Source: CAZIVP01 sp964542915
Lineage (GTDB): Bacteria > Calditrichota > Calditrichia > Calditrichales > Calditrichaceae
Reading direction: 5' to 3'
DNA length: 64,000 nt
NCBI GenBank assembly: GCA_964542915.1
Contig: CAZIVP010000003.1
Span: 186,001 to 250,000, forward strand
The notes beneath the pieces are model-generated. The model was given only the letters and a program-made list of their open reading frames with translations, had not been told where the DNA came from and ran no database searches. How positions within the stretch are numbered: the stretch's first letter is position 1; the number at the start of each line of letters is the position of its first letter. Positions 26,700-34,116 of this stretch are shown here, piece by piece. Position numbers and translations under genes: made by a program.

Positions 26700-28169
26700 T
26701 CATCCAAAAAAGGTATTGAAATACGATTGTTGATTTTGAAGGATATACATCGATTTCTGTAATTCGGCGAATTGTTCGAAATACCGTTCTTCCTTTTTAG
26801 CAAGTAAGTCATCCATGTAATCGATGCGATTATCCAGACTACTGATTTTGGTATCGATTTGTTTTTTGCTCCGATCGATGGCGCCGTTTGTTTTAACATA
26901 GTTTTCTATATACCCTTCCATGCGTTGGGCAACGCCGTCATCGCTTCGAAACAAATCCGCAACCAATTCCGGATCATTTTCCAAAGCAGCGGTCAGTTTA
27001 TCCGCATCCTCAATTGCAAGATGCCCTTCCTGATCGGTTTCAATTCCAATATGGTATAACATGGTATAACGATCGGAATCCGTGGTACTCACTTCGCCTG
27101 TCGCCAGATTGCGAAGGTCCGTCAACATACCGGAGTAAATCAATTCTGTAGATAGAGCGCCGCGATCGTACGTGTCCGGATTGACGCGTGTATGTTTACG
27201 TAAATAATCTATCGCTTCATTATATGTTTTGATAAATTGGCTGATATCTTCGCGTATTGCTTCAACGTCTGTCTCTACGGTAATGGTTTCTTCCTGGCTA
27301 AAGACATCGTATAATTTCAGTGTGAGACCATTTACGGCGTCGTCCACAGTGTTGCTATCCCGATAAAAGGTTAGTCCGTCCAGTTGAAATTTACTGTTCA
27401 GTGCGCTGTCTGTGGCGCTTGTACCGATTTCCGTCATATAACCGCCCGTCGTTCCCTCGGCGAGGGCGTTGTTGTTTATATTCAAAGCATCTAATAAGTC
27501 GCTGCTGCCGAAATCCATTCGATAAGTATAGCCGCTCTGTTGGCTTCCGAGTACCAGTCTGGAGACGCCGCTTTCTTCTTTAACCACAGAAGCGTGCACT
27601 ACTTCATCACTATTGATGGTTTCGTCGGTTACCGCCTGCGACATGGCGTTGTTAATCGCATCCGCAACCGCGTCGAGAACGACCTCGTTGGTATCGCTGA
27701 AAACGGAGCCGGACACCGTTACTTCGACATTAACGCGATTGGTGCCGTCGTCATCCGTGGGATGGGCGATTTCTATGGTAAACGTTTCATCGCTTGTGAA
27801 CGATGTAAAATCAGACGCCGAATCGGCAAACTGATCGGAGACCCGCTTGTCGGATTTGGCCAGTCGTTCCACACTGACCGTATGGTTGCCGTTAACGGCG
27901 CTATTCTGCGCTAAAACCTCTACCCGATCCCTATCGGAAGAAGAGGCCAACTTGGCTGCAAACGGATTAAAAACGCTGTCGTTAAAATAATTGGCTTTTG
28001 TTTCAAGCGCCGAAAGTTTGGAATCCAGATCGGAGAAAATCGATTTTGTGTTCTGCAATCCCTTTTTCTGTTCGATCAGACGATTGCGCGGAATCGATTC
28101 AAGCTGCATATACTGGTCAACCAATTGTTGCAATGAAAATTGCGAACCGGAAATGGATGACGGTGTCAT
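26700..28169 (-). CDS. fliD: Flagellar filament cap protein FliD (HAP2)
   Basis: FliD caps the growing filament and folds exported flagellin. The 489-residue protein has the N-terminal FliD domain (FSLQQLVDQYMQLESIPRNR, coiled coil to about residue 60). The variable central domains include AGESYTYRMDFG-like strands, and the C-terminal domain reads TYDRGALSTELIYSGMLTDLR and ends in a coiled coil (SLDNRIDYMDDLLAKKEERY) and AELQKSMYILQNQQSYF. The ATG at 28169 is preceded by AAGGAG. The gene lies between fliS and flaG in the usual order. Confidence 0.95.
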   Translation of the reverse strand: MTPSSISGSQFSLQQLVDQYMQLESIPRNRLIEQKKGLQNTKSIFSDLDSKLSALETKANYFNDSVFNPFAAKLASSSDRDRVEVLAQNSAVNGNHTVSVERLAKSDKRVSDQFADSASDFTSFTSDETFTIEIAHPTDDDGTNRVNVEVTVSGSVFSDTNEVVLDAVADAINNAMSQAVTDETINSDEVVHASVVKEESGVSRLVLGSQQSGYTYRMDFGSSDLLDALNINNNALAEGTTGGYMTEIGTSATDSALNSKFQLDGLTFYRDSNTVDDAVNGLTLKLYDVFSQEETITVETDVEAIREDISQFIKTYNEAIDYLRKHTRVNPDTYDRGALSTELIYSGMLTDLRNLATGEVSTTDSDRYTMLYHIGIETDQEGHLAIEDADKLTAALENDPELVADLFRSDDGVAQRMEGYIENYVKTNGAIDRSKKQIDTKISSLDNRIDYMDDLLAKKEERYFEQFAELQKSMYILQNQQSYFNTFFG

Positions 28170-28181
28170 AATGCTTTCTCC

Positions 28182-28517
28182 TTAAACCAACTTAAATGCC
28201 TCAGACCAGGTTTGTTTAATATCGGTCAAAATGCGACGCGCTTCATCAAATTTTTTCTGATTTATCAAATGGTGCAGATGGCGATATACATTGAAAAAGG
28301 TAACGGCTGTCTCGTTGTGTTCGAAATTCAAAGCGTCGATCAGCGTTTGTACCGTTTGCCTGGCTTTAACACTGTCTTTGCGATGGCAGGCTTTAATACC
28401 GATTCCATACAAATAATCGATCAATTGTTCGGGAGTGGCGGACAGAACTTTTTGTGCCAGGTAAGGATCTTGTACGCGTGTTCGAACTCGTTTTCGCATG
28501 TGCTGTTGTGTTAACAT
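28182..28517 (-). CDS. fliS: FliS-like flagellin export chaperone
   Basis: The 111-residue helical protein matches FliS in size, in the early YLAQKVLSATPEQLIDYLYG motif (compare the Y...V..ASPEqLi.mLYdG pattern of FliS) and in its position directly between flagellin and fliD. FliS binds the flagellin C-terminus to prevent premature polymerisation. The start at 28517 is chosen because AGGAG lies seven bases upstream; the frame extends to 28565 through the upstream stem-loop. It ends 12 bases before the fliD start. Confidence 0.88.
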   Translation of the reverse strand: MLTQQHMRKRVRTRVQDPYLAQKVLSATPEQLIDYLYGIGIKACHRKDSVKARQTVQTLIDALNFEHNETAVTFFNVYRHLHHLINQKKFDEARRILTDIKQTWSEAFKLV

Positions 28518-28544
28518 GATTCCGCTCCTTTTAGAAACAATGAA

Positions 28545-28567
28545 AGGTGGGAAGCAACTTCCCACCT
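28545..28567 (-). terminator. Stem-loop between flagellin and fliS (attenuating terminator candidate)
   Basis: A perfect 10-bp inverted repeat (AGGTGGGAAG / CTTCCCACCT) with a 3-base loop lies between the flagellin stop (28599) and the fliS start (28517). On the transcribed minus strand it is followed by TTCATTGTTTC, only a partial U-tract. It could end most flagellin transcripts while letting some continue into fliS, or it could stabilise the flagellin mRNA 3' end. Confidence 0.65.
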
Positions 28568-28598
28568 AGTTTGATTCGCTTTTAATGCGCTCCCGGTA

Positions 28599-29450
28599 TT
28601 AACGGAACATGGAGAGTATTTGCTGCGGCGCTGCGTTCGACTGCGTTACCGAAGAGATCGTTGTCTGCTGGAGGATTTGCAGCTTCATAACTTCCATCTG
28701 TTCTTTGGCAAAGTCGGCGTCTTCGATTGTACTCCGCACAGCCTCCGTGTTGGTGATAGAGTTGGACAGCGTAGTCTCTTTGGATTGCAGTCGCACCTTA
28801 TATTCGCCCACTTCCTTCATCCGATCGGAAAGCGTATCGATAGCCGTATCAATGGTCGAAATGGCGGCATTGGCGCATTCCTGTGAAGCCAGATGAATGT
28901 CGCCGGAGCCAGCCGAAGCACCAACGGTTACGCTCAATGCGGCGGAATCGGCGTCCTGCAGGGTCACTGTTAAGGTCTCGCTTGCAGCCTCGCCTGTTTG
29001 AAAATCTTTACTGCTGAACGTACCGTCGATCAAGCTGTTGTCGTTAAAGGTGGTTGCACTGACAATTTCATCCACTTCCTGAATAAGGGCGTCGACCTGG
29101 TCATGAATGGCCTGCCGTTGAGTATCGGACAAACTGCCGTCGGCTGCCTGAGTTGCTTTTTCTTTGGCGGTCTGTAAAATGTCCATGATGTTGGAATAAC
29201 CGCCCTCGGCCACATCCAAAATGTTCTGGGCGTTGCTTACATTGTCCAGAGCAACTTTTAAACCGCGTCCGCGTGCTTCCAGTCCACGTGCCAGCATATA
29301 ACCTGCAGGGTCTTCACCGGGCGAGTTAATCCGTTTACCGGTTGACAACCGCAACTGGTGGTCAGCAATCTTGCTACTGATATTGCTGAGTGTGTTGATG
29401 TTCCTCATTGCCGGAATATTCGCAGCAATTCGTGCTAAATCAGAAGCCAT
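28599..29450 (-). CDS. fliC: Flagellin
   Basis: This 283-residue protein is a short flagellin with complete N-terminal (LSTGKRINSPGEDPAGYMLA) and C-terminal (ISSVTQSNAAPQQILSMF) D0/D1 domains. Only a brief variable region lies in between (about residues 145-185), so the outer D2/D3 domains are nearly absent. The segment corresponding to the usual LQRxRELAVQ is ILQTAKEKATQAADG. The ATG at 29450 has a strong AAGGAGGT six bases upstream. It is the first gene of the late flagellar operon; no motor, hook or basal-body genes are in the window. Confidence 0.96.
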   Translation of the reverse strand: MASDLARIAANIPAMRNINTLSNISSKIADHQLRLSTGKRINSPGEDPAGYMLARGLEARGRGLKVALDNVSNAQNILDVAEGGYSNIMDILQTAKEKATQAADGSLSDTQRQAIHDQVDALIQEVDEIVSATTFNDNSLIDGTFSSKDFQTGEAASETLTVTLQDADSAALSVTVGASAGSGDIHLASQECANAAISTIDTAIDTLSDRMKEVGEYKVRLQSKETTLSNSITNTEAVRSTIEDADFAKEQMEVMKLQILQQTTISSVTQSNAAPQQILSMFR

Positions 29451-29483
29451 TGGAACCTCCTTATTACGTTTGGTTTTACATTT

Positions 29484-29508
29484 AAATAGGAAAACCTTTT
29501 TCCTATTT
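29484..29508 (-). promoter_or_regulatory. Perfect hairpin in the flagellin leader
   Basis: An 11-bp perfect inverted repeat (AAATAGGAAAA / TTTTCCTATTT) with a 3-base loop ends 34 bases upstream of the flagellin ATG. On the mRNA the loop reads AGG, and a second GGA lies in the ribosome-binding site. It may be an RNA stem that controls translation or a DNA operator; which one cannot be told from sequence. Confidence 0.55.
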
Positions 29509-29555
29509 TTCTCTTTGATTCTTGGCTCTAATACCTTAGTCGTGGGTTAAAATCG

Positions 29556-29582
29556 TTTTTTAAATAAAAAAATATGTTTTTT
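29556..29582 (-). promoter_or_regulatory. Phased A-tracts (predicted curved DNA) upstream of flagellin
   Basis: Three A/T runs, T6 (29556-29561), A7 (29566-29572) and T6 (29577-29582), have centres exactly 10.5 bases apart, the helical repeat. This spacing is the classic arrangement for intrinsic curvature or an UP-like element. It lies about 105-130 bases upstream of the flagellin ATG. No clear sigma-28 promoter was found; TAAA with an 11-base spaced ACGACTAA below it is only a weak match. Confidence 0.45.
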
Positions 29583-29705
29583 AAGCAGATTTCCGCGGAA
29601 CAAGCTGCTGAGGCTCGGAGGGAGGCAACCACGAAGACGGTTTGATATGCCGTTTTCATTATGAATCATTTGATTAATGTCAGGGTGAAAAATCGAAATT
29701 CAGCG

Positions 29706-31403
29706 TTAATCCGGTTGCTTCAGCTCATTATAATCCGATCCCAGTATCAGGGTTGCATGAGGCGATGCAAGGTCCGAAGCCCGTTTAAGTTCTATGGTAT
29801 AGGGTAAATTAATTTGTTCGGATAAGCGTTTTAACTGGTGATTGTCGCCGATATGGCTGACCATTCTGCTTTGTCGAACCGACCAATCAACGGCGCCGTT
29901 ATTGCGATAATTTTCAACACGCGTTATGCGATATCCTTGTTTCTCGAAATTCTCGGCCCAGGCGTGTGCAAGGCCCTGCTTTCCCATGCCATTGAGAATT
30001 TCGAGTTTCATTTGTTCGGGCGCGGCCGGCGTATTCAAACGTTTTAAAATCGATTCCTTGAGGTCCAAAAATGCGGTTTCACCGGGAAACTGCTCGATCG
30101 CCGCGGAAACAAGCGTCTGTGCCTGATAGTATCGTCCGCTTGCCATTAGTTTCTCTATCTGATCCAGCACAGACAAACGGACGGAATCAATGCGCCGGTC
30201 GACCGTTTGGTTGTTGATCGACGTCTTTCGTAGCTGTCGATAAAACTCCAGCGCATTATGGCCCGCCGGTCGAATGAGTTGCCGCGCTTTATACAAAGAA
30301 TCGGCTGCCTTTAATAAGGCCTTCTGTAATCGGTTTGCCTCTGTAAAAGGGTCCGAACGTGATTCCGAATTTTCTGCGCGCTGATCCGGTTCGTGTCCAT
30401 TAGGATCATCCGGTATAAGAAAAAGCATACATATCAAAACGATCATCGCACCCGCCGTAATAATGATACTTTTATTAAGTGAACCCAACCGCCGCATAAA
30501 CGCACGCTTTCCTTTCAGTATCCGTTTATCGCTAAACGGAAATGCAGCGCTGTCCACATCTTTTGTTTCTTCCAATACCGGTGGTTCCGGTTGTGGTTTT
30601 TCCAACGGAACGGCCGACGGCAATTCCAGCGCTTGCAACTCTTCGAGCAGCGATTCGCAGTCATGATATCGTTCGGACGCATCCCACGCGAGACACTTTC
30701 GCAGAATACGGTTATACCCGGGCGAAAGATCTCCGATAGCAGATATCTCACGGTGGGCTTCCGCCCGGGAAGTAGGCAGATTGTTGAGTGATCCGCCAAG
30801 CAGATAATACCAAACGGCGCCAAAAGCATAAATATCGCTGCGTACGGTCATCTGAGATTCCGTTATTTGTTCTGGCGCCCTGAAGCCTGAAACATCAGAA
30901 GCCGGTTCACCGCCGGCATCCTTCAGCGCTTTTTGAATGGCGTAATTAAGCCCGAAATCCAATAGACGAATACGGTTGTCGTTATCCAGCAATATGTTTA
31001 GTGGATTCAAATCCCGGTGTAGAAGATTATTATTATGAGCGTACGCGAGTGCCTGCAATAGTTCGACAGCCCAGGGATGGACACGCCGAACCGATAGGCG
31101 TTTTTCTTCGGAATCATTGCGAATTTCTTCAAGAGATCGCCCTTCCGCATGCTCGAGCTCCAAGAATGCGGTCGTTGCCGTCTCGTGGAAACCGTAAATG
31201 GCAACAATGGCGGGATGATCCAGTGCGCGCAAATGGGACGCGGTCTGTTTTACAAAAGCAAGCGCCTCGGGATCGGTTCGAATCCGTTTCGGCATTACCA
31301 GTAAACACCGGTGGCTTTTACTGAGCTTGTCATAAGCCGTATAAACGTCACAGTGATAACGCTTCGGTATCCGCCGTTTTATGACAAAACGCCTGGCAAT
31401 CAT
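29706..31403 (-). CDS. Degenerate Ser/Thr kinase (pseudokinase-like) with membrane helix and LytR_C domain
   Basis: The 565-residue protein has a kinase-like domain (about 5-260), a membrane helix (about 312-330), a helical TPR-like periplasmic region (350-455) and a C-terminal LytR_C domain (about 463-565, starting KLEILNGMGKQGLAHAWA). Several kinase positions are lost: there is no glycine loop (IPKRYHCDVY), the VAIK lysine aligns with Val36, the helix-C glutamate with Thr54, and the HRDLKP lysine is Asn133 (HRDLNPLN). The catalytic-loop Asp131 and DFG Asp149 remain. A scaffold or weak kinase is therefore likely (inference). Genomic context: downstream of the SDR gene and upstream of flagellin, each about 160-255 bases away. 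Confidence 0.85.
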   Translation of the reverse strand: MIARRFVIKRRIPKRYHCDVYTAYDKLSKSHRCLLVMPKRIRTDPEALAFVKQTASHLRALDHPAIVAIYGFHETATTAFLELEHAEGRSLEEIRNDSEEKRLSVRRVHPWAVELLQALAYAHNNNLLHRDLNPLNILLDNDNRIRLLDFGLNYAIQKALKDAGGEPASDVSGFRAPEQITESQMTVRSDIYAFGAVWYYLLGGSLNNLPTSRAEAHREISAIGDLSPGYNRILRKCLAWDASERYHDCESLLEELQALELPSAVPLEKPQPEPPVLEETKDVDSAAFPFSDKRILKGKRAFMRRLGSLNKSIIITAGAMIVLICMLFLIPDDPNGHEPDQRAENSESRSDPFTEANRLQKALLKAADSLYKARQLIRPAGHNALEFYRQLRKTSINNQTVDRRIDSVRLSVLDQIEKLMASGRYYQAQTLVSAAIEQFPGETAFLDLKESILKRLNTPAAPEQMKLEILNGMGKQGLAHAWAENFEKQGYRITRVENYRNNGAVDWSVRQSRMVSHIGDNHQLKRLSEQINLPYTIELKRASDLASPHATLILGSDYNELKQPD

Positions 31404-31567
31404 CGTTTTATTGTCTTCCGTTTATCGACATTGAAAACCGTTTAATATAGCAAAGTTTCAACTTCATATACAGAAAGTCAAGCAATCAAAATAATGTTTA
31501 TGGTGTTCATTAATCAATTATAAAGTCAAGAAGACTGAATAAAAATTCAGCTCAATGCGGCATAATT

Positions 31568-33151
31568 TCAGTGTTGCGGGGGTGTCGTCTTAACAGCTGT
31601 GTTGTTGTTGCGGTTAAGATTGAGGGTGCGCAGCGGATGTTCCTTGCGCAAAATCGCTTCGAATTTCCCCTCGATTTCATCCTGAGCCAGTTGAAATGTC
31701 AGGGTGATTTCATCGTATATGGCCTGTTGCATATCCTTCAGATGCGGTTGTTTCATCAGCTCTTCCCGGATAATACGACTGATGGCTTTGATGGCATTTA
31801 TTACTTCCTGCGGGTTGAAATTTTGCTGATAGCGGATTTCCGCAATTTCGCGTGCATAATTAACAATTGCCATCCGGTCTTTACCACGCACCGCAACGGA
31901 AAGGAAATTGAACAGGGTTACGGTATCTTTCTTTAAAACGGCGCGATCTATGGAATGGTAACTCCTGAACGTTTCGTAATGTGCTTCACTTAACAAATGA
32001 TCGATGCAGCGCTCGATGATTTTGTCCTTCTCCTGATCCAGAGCTTCATAAATGATGAAATTTGGATTCACGTTGCCCTGTTTGAGGAGCACGCGGTTTC
32101 GTTTTTGCCATTCGAAGGGATAACTTTTCATGTGTTCGATGATATAAAGTAATCGCCTCTGAATCATATAGCGCCGGGTCGGCTGCCAGTTCAAAATTTC
32201 ACGCGTATACGAATTGTCAACCAGCATCTGTTTGTCGATGTATCGAATCATCCACGGCCTCTCAAACGGACGGTTTCCGGTAAGGCGGCCAATCGTATCC
32301 ATGGTCAGCAAGCCCAACGCCGAGATCGCTTTGGGCATGTGAATGGATTGCTTCGTTTCGCCGTAAAAAAACCTGGTGGAAAGATTAAACAGTTCCTCAT
32401 GCGATACGGAAACAAAACTACTGGCAATATAAGTATCCATGGCGAGCAGGGCGTCGCTTTTATCAATCACTGTTAATAACAAATTGATCAGACAATTCAC
32501 ATGAATATAAGGTATGGCCGATTTACCTTTCCCGCCGAGAATACGCGATTTCCAGTTACGGGTCAACCAGGTTTGCAGAAAAATATAAAGGGGGCCGTAT
32601 TCACACCAGTCGCTGAATGCCGCCGCAAAGCGCACCACCGAACAGTTAAAGTATTTTGAATATTCGGATAAAAATTCCTCGCCTTTGCGCTTTGAAATCG
32701 CATAGGAAAAATTGGCGTCCGCCGGCGTTCCTTCGTGAATTTTTTCTCCGTCTTTTCGCGGAAAATCGCATGCCGCCACAGAGCTTGCAAAAATAAAACG
32801 CCTGATATTCATGTTTTTGGCCGCTTCAAGCAGGTTTTTCGTACCGGCCACATTGGTGCGTTCGTATTGGGGATTATTGTCGTAATTGAAATCGTAGAAA
32901 CCCGCCAGGTGAATAATAAAATCTACGGGAAATTGTTTGGGCAATGATTGAATGGCATTCTCTACCGATTTCATATCGCCCACATCCGTTTGCACCCACA
33001 GAATGTTAGGATGGTTCTCATGGTCAAAGTTAACCGGACGGCGGCGAGACATGGCGTAAACGTTGAAATTATCCTTAACACGGTTTACCAGATAACTGCC
33101 GATAAAACCCGTGGCACCGGTAATCAGTATGGTCGTTTGGTGTTTCTTCAT
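31568..33151 (-). CDS. NAD-dependent epimerase/dehydratase (SDR) fused to an RsbRD-like helical domain
   Basis: The 527-residue protein has an N-terminal extended-SDR Rossmann domain with TGATGFIGSY (residues 11-20) and the YAISK active-site Tyr/Lys, covering about 1-310. A C-terminal helical region (about 345-505) contains FLSVAVRGKDRMAIVNYARE and IRYQQNFNPQEVINAIKAIS, resembling the RsbRD N-terminal/globin-like regulatory fold. The ATG at 33151 overlaps the upstream stop by four bases (ATGA), favouring it over the longer frame to 33184. SDRs of this type act on nucleotide sugars or other NAD-linked substrates; the substrate here is unknown. The helical domain is likely regulatory (inference). 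Confidence 0.82.
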   Translation of the reverse strand: MKKHQTTILITGATGFIGSYLVNRVKDNFNVYAMSRRRPVNFDHENHPNILWVQTDVGDMKSVENAIQSLPKQFPVDFIIHLAGFYDFNYDNNPQYERTNVAGTKNLLEAAKNMNIRRFIFASSVAACDFPRKDGEKIHEGTPADANFSYAISKRKGEEFLSEYSKYFNCSVVRFAAAFSDWCEYGPLYIFLQTWLTRNWKSRILGGKGKSAIPYIHVNCLINLLLTVIDKSDALLAMDTYIASSFVSVSHEELFNLSTRFFYGETKQSIHMPKAISALGLLTMDTIGRLTGNRPFERPWMIRYIDKQMLVDNSYTREILNWQPTRRYMIQRRLLYIIEHMKSYPFEWQKRNRVLLKQGNVNPNFIIYEALDQEKDKIIERCIDHLLSEAHYETFRSYHSIDRAVLKKDTVTLFNFLSVAVRGKDRMAIVNYAREIAEIRYQQNFNPQEVINAIKAISRIIREELMKQPHLKDMQQAIYDEITLTFQLAQDEIEGKFEAILRKEHPLRTLNLNRNNNTAVKTTPPQH

Positions 33152-33555
33152 GAAATCGATTGCTTCGTTTGTACGGCCTTCCAAAGGTAGAACAAAATAG
33201 CTCCCATCAATAAATCGCCCAAACCGGATAGTAACACAACCAGGTTTGAAGAGACAAATATGAAATACGGTATCAGAAACAATACGGCCATTAATTTGGC
33301 GATGATCGAAAACCGAATCAGAACTTGATTGGCGTTGGGATTCCGGGCCGCCGGAAGGTAGGCGGCGACCATAACCAGGTGAAAGACGCCGCCCTGTGCT
33401 TTAAAAAACGGTTCCGTTATGGCGTTGAATCCAAACGGCGTCATCCACGAGGGCGGCAATGTAATCAGCATAACACCTGTTATCAGTGAATGGAGTGCAA
33501 TCAATAATAAAAACAACCGCAGAATCGTATACTCGCTGAATGATCGACTCATCAT
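33148..33555 (-). CDS. Hypothetical four-helix membrane protein
   Basis: The 135-residue protein has four predicted membrane helices (about 12-32, 52-70, 80-102 and 105-126) separated by short loops. I recognise no family beyond a general resemblance to small DUF-type inner-membrane proteins. Its stop overlaps the start of the SDR gene by four bases, so the two are translationally coupled and probably work together. It starts 63 bases after the hydrogenase maturation protease stop. The start codon may be 33555 or 33552. Confidence 0.7.
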   Translation of the reverse strand: MMSRSFSEYTILRLFLLLIALHSLITGVMLITLPPSWMTPFGFNAITEPFFKAQGGVFHLVMVAAYLPAARNPNANQVLIRFSIIAKLMAVLFLIPYFIFVSSNLVVLLSGLGDLLMGAILFYLWKAVQTKQSIS

Positions 33556-33618
33556 ACTTTTACAAACCGTTCTCGTTACGAATCATTTTAAAATCAAATG
33601 GCGCACGCCGATTCCCGT

Positions 33619-34116
33619 TTATTTTAAAGCTTTTACGGGATGGGCGCTTACGCCCCACTCCCGCAATTTCATGACGGCTATTTCGATCATTTTATCGACC
33701 CGGCTATGAATGCCCTCCGTTAATTCCAACCCCATCTCGATATTTTCGGGTTGGATGCCGATAAGATAGAGCTCCTGCGGTTCAATATCCAATAACTGAG
33801 CGGCGCTCAGAACGTCCGACAGGCCGAGATGGTGGATACTGAGTTTGGTATTGATACGCCGCAGGATATCCTCGTTTTCAATTGTACCGATAAATCCCGG
33901 CTGCTTGTTGAAATTGACGGCATCCAATATGATCACGCGTTCGTGCGCCTCAAGATACGGCAGCAGGTCGGTACCCATCGTTCCGCCGTCGATCAAAGAA
34001 ATCTCCGGTGTGAAACGCCATTGTTTTTCCATCCGGCGCAAAACATGGATACCTACGCCTTCGTCCCGTTGCAATAAATTTCCGACCGCCAGAATAGCCG
34101 TATTAACGTCGTTCAT
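33619..34116 (-). CDS. hybD: Hydrogenase maturation protease (HybD/HyaD family)
   Basis: The 165-residue endopeptidase trims the C-terminal extension of the [NiFe] large subunit after nickel insertion. It begins with AILAVGNLLQRDEGVGIHVL, where Glu18 is the conserved nickel-binding acidic residue, followed by IDGGTMGTDL and, near residue 95, HHLGLSDVL with the conserved histidine. Its ATG (34114-34116) overlaps the stop of the large-subunit gene by one base, linking it to its substrate. The substrate carries the expected 15-residue tail after DPCLACAIH. Confidence 0.94.
   Translation of the reverse strand: MNDVNTAILAVGNLLQRDEGVGIHVLRRMEKQWRFTPEISLIDGGTMGTDLLPYLEAHERVIILDAVNFNKQPGFIGTIENEDILRRINTKLSIHHLGLSDVLSAAQLLDIEPQELYLIGIQPENIEMGLELTEGIHSRVDKMIEIAVMKLREWGVSAHPVKALK

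Noticed and set aside
29584..29609. Nested inverted repeat around TTCCGCGGAA as a terminator
   Set aside because: The outer arms are off-centre by two bases and no U-tract follows on either strand; probably chance.
31534..31549. CTGAAT-AAAA-ATTCAG hairpin after the SDR gene
   Set aside because: Six-bp A/T-rich stem without a following U-tract; too weak to call a terminator.
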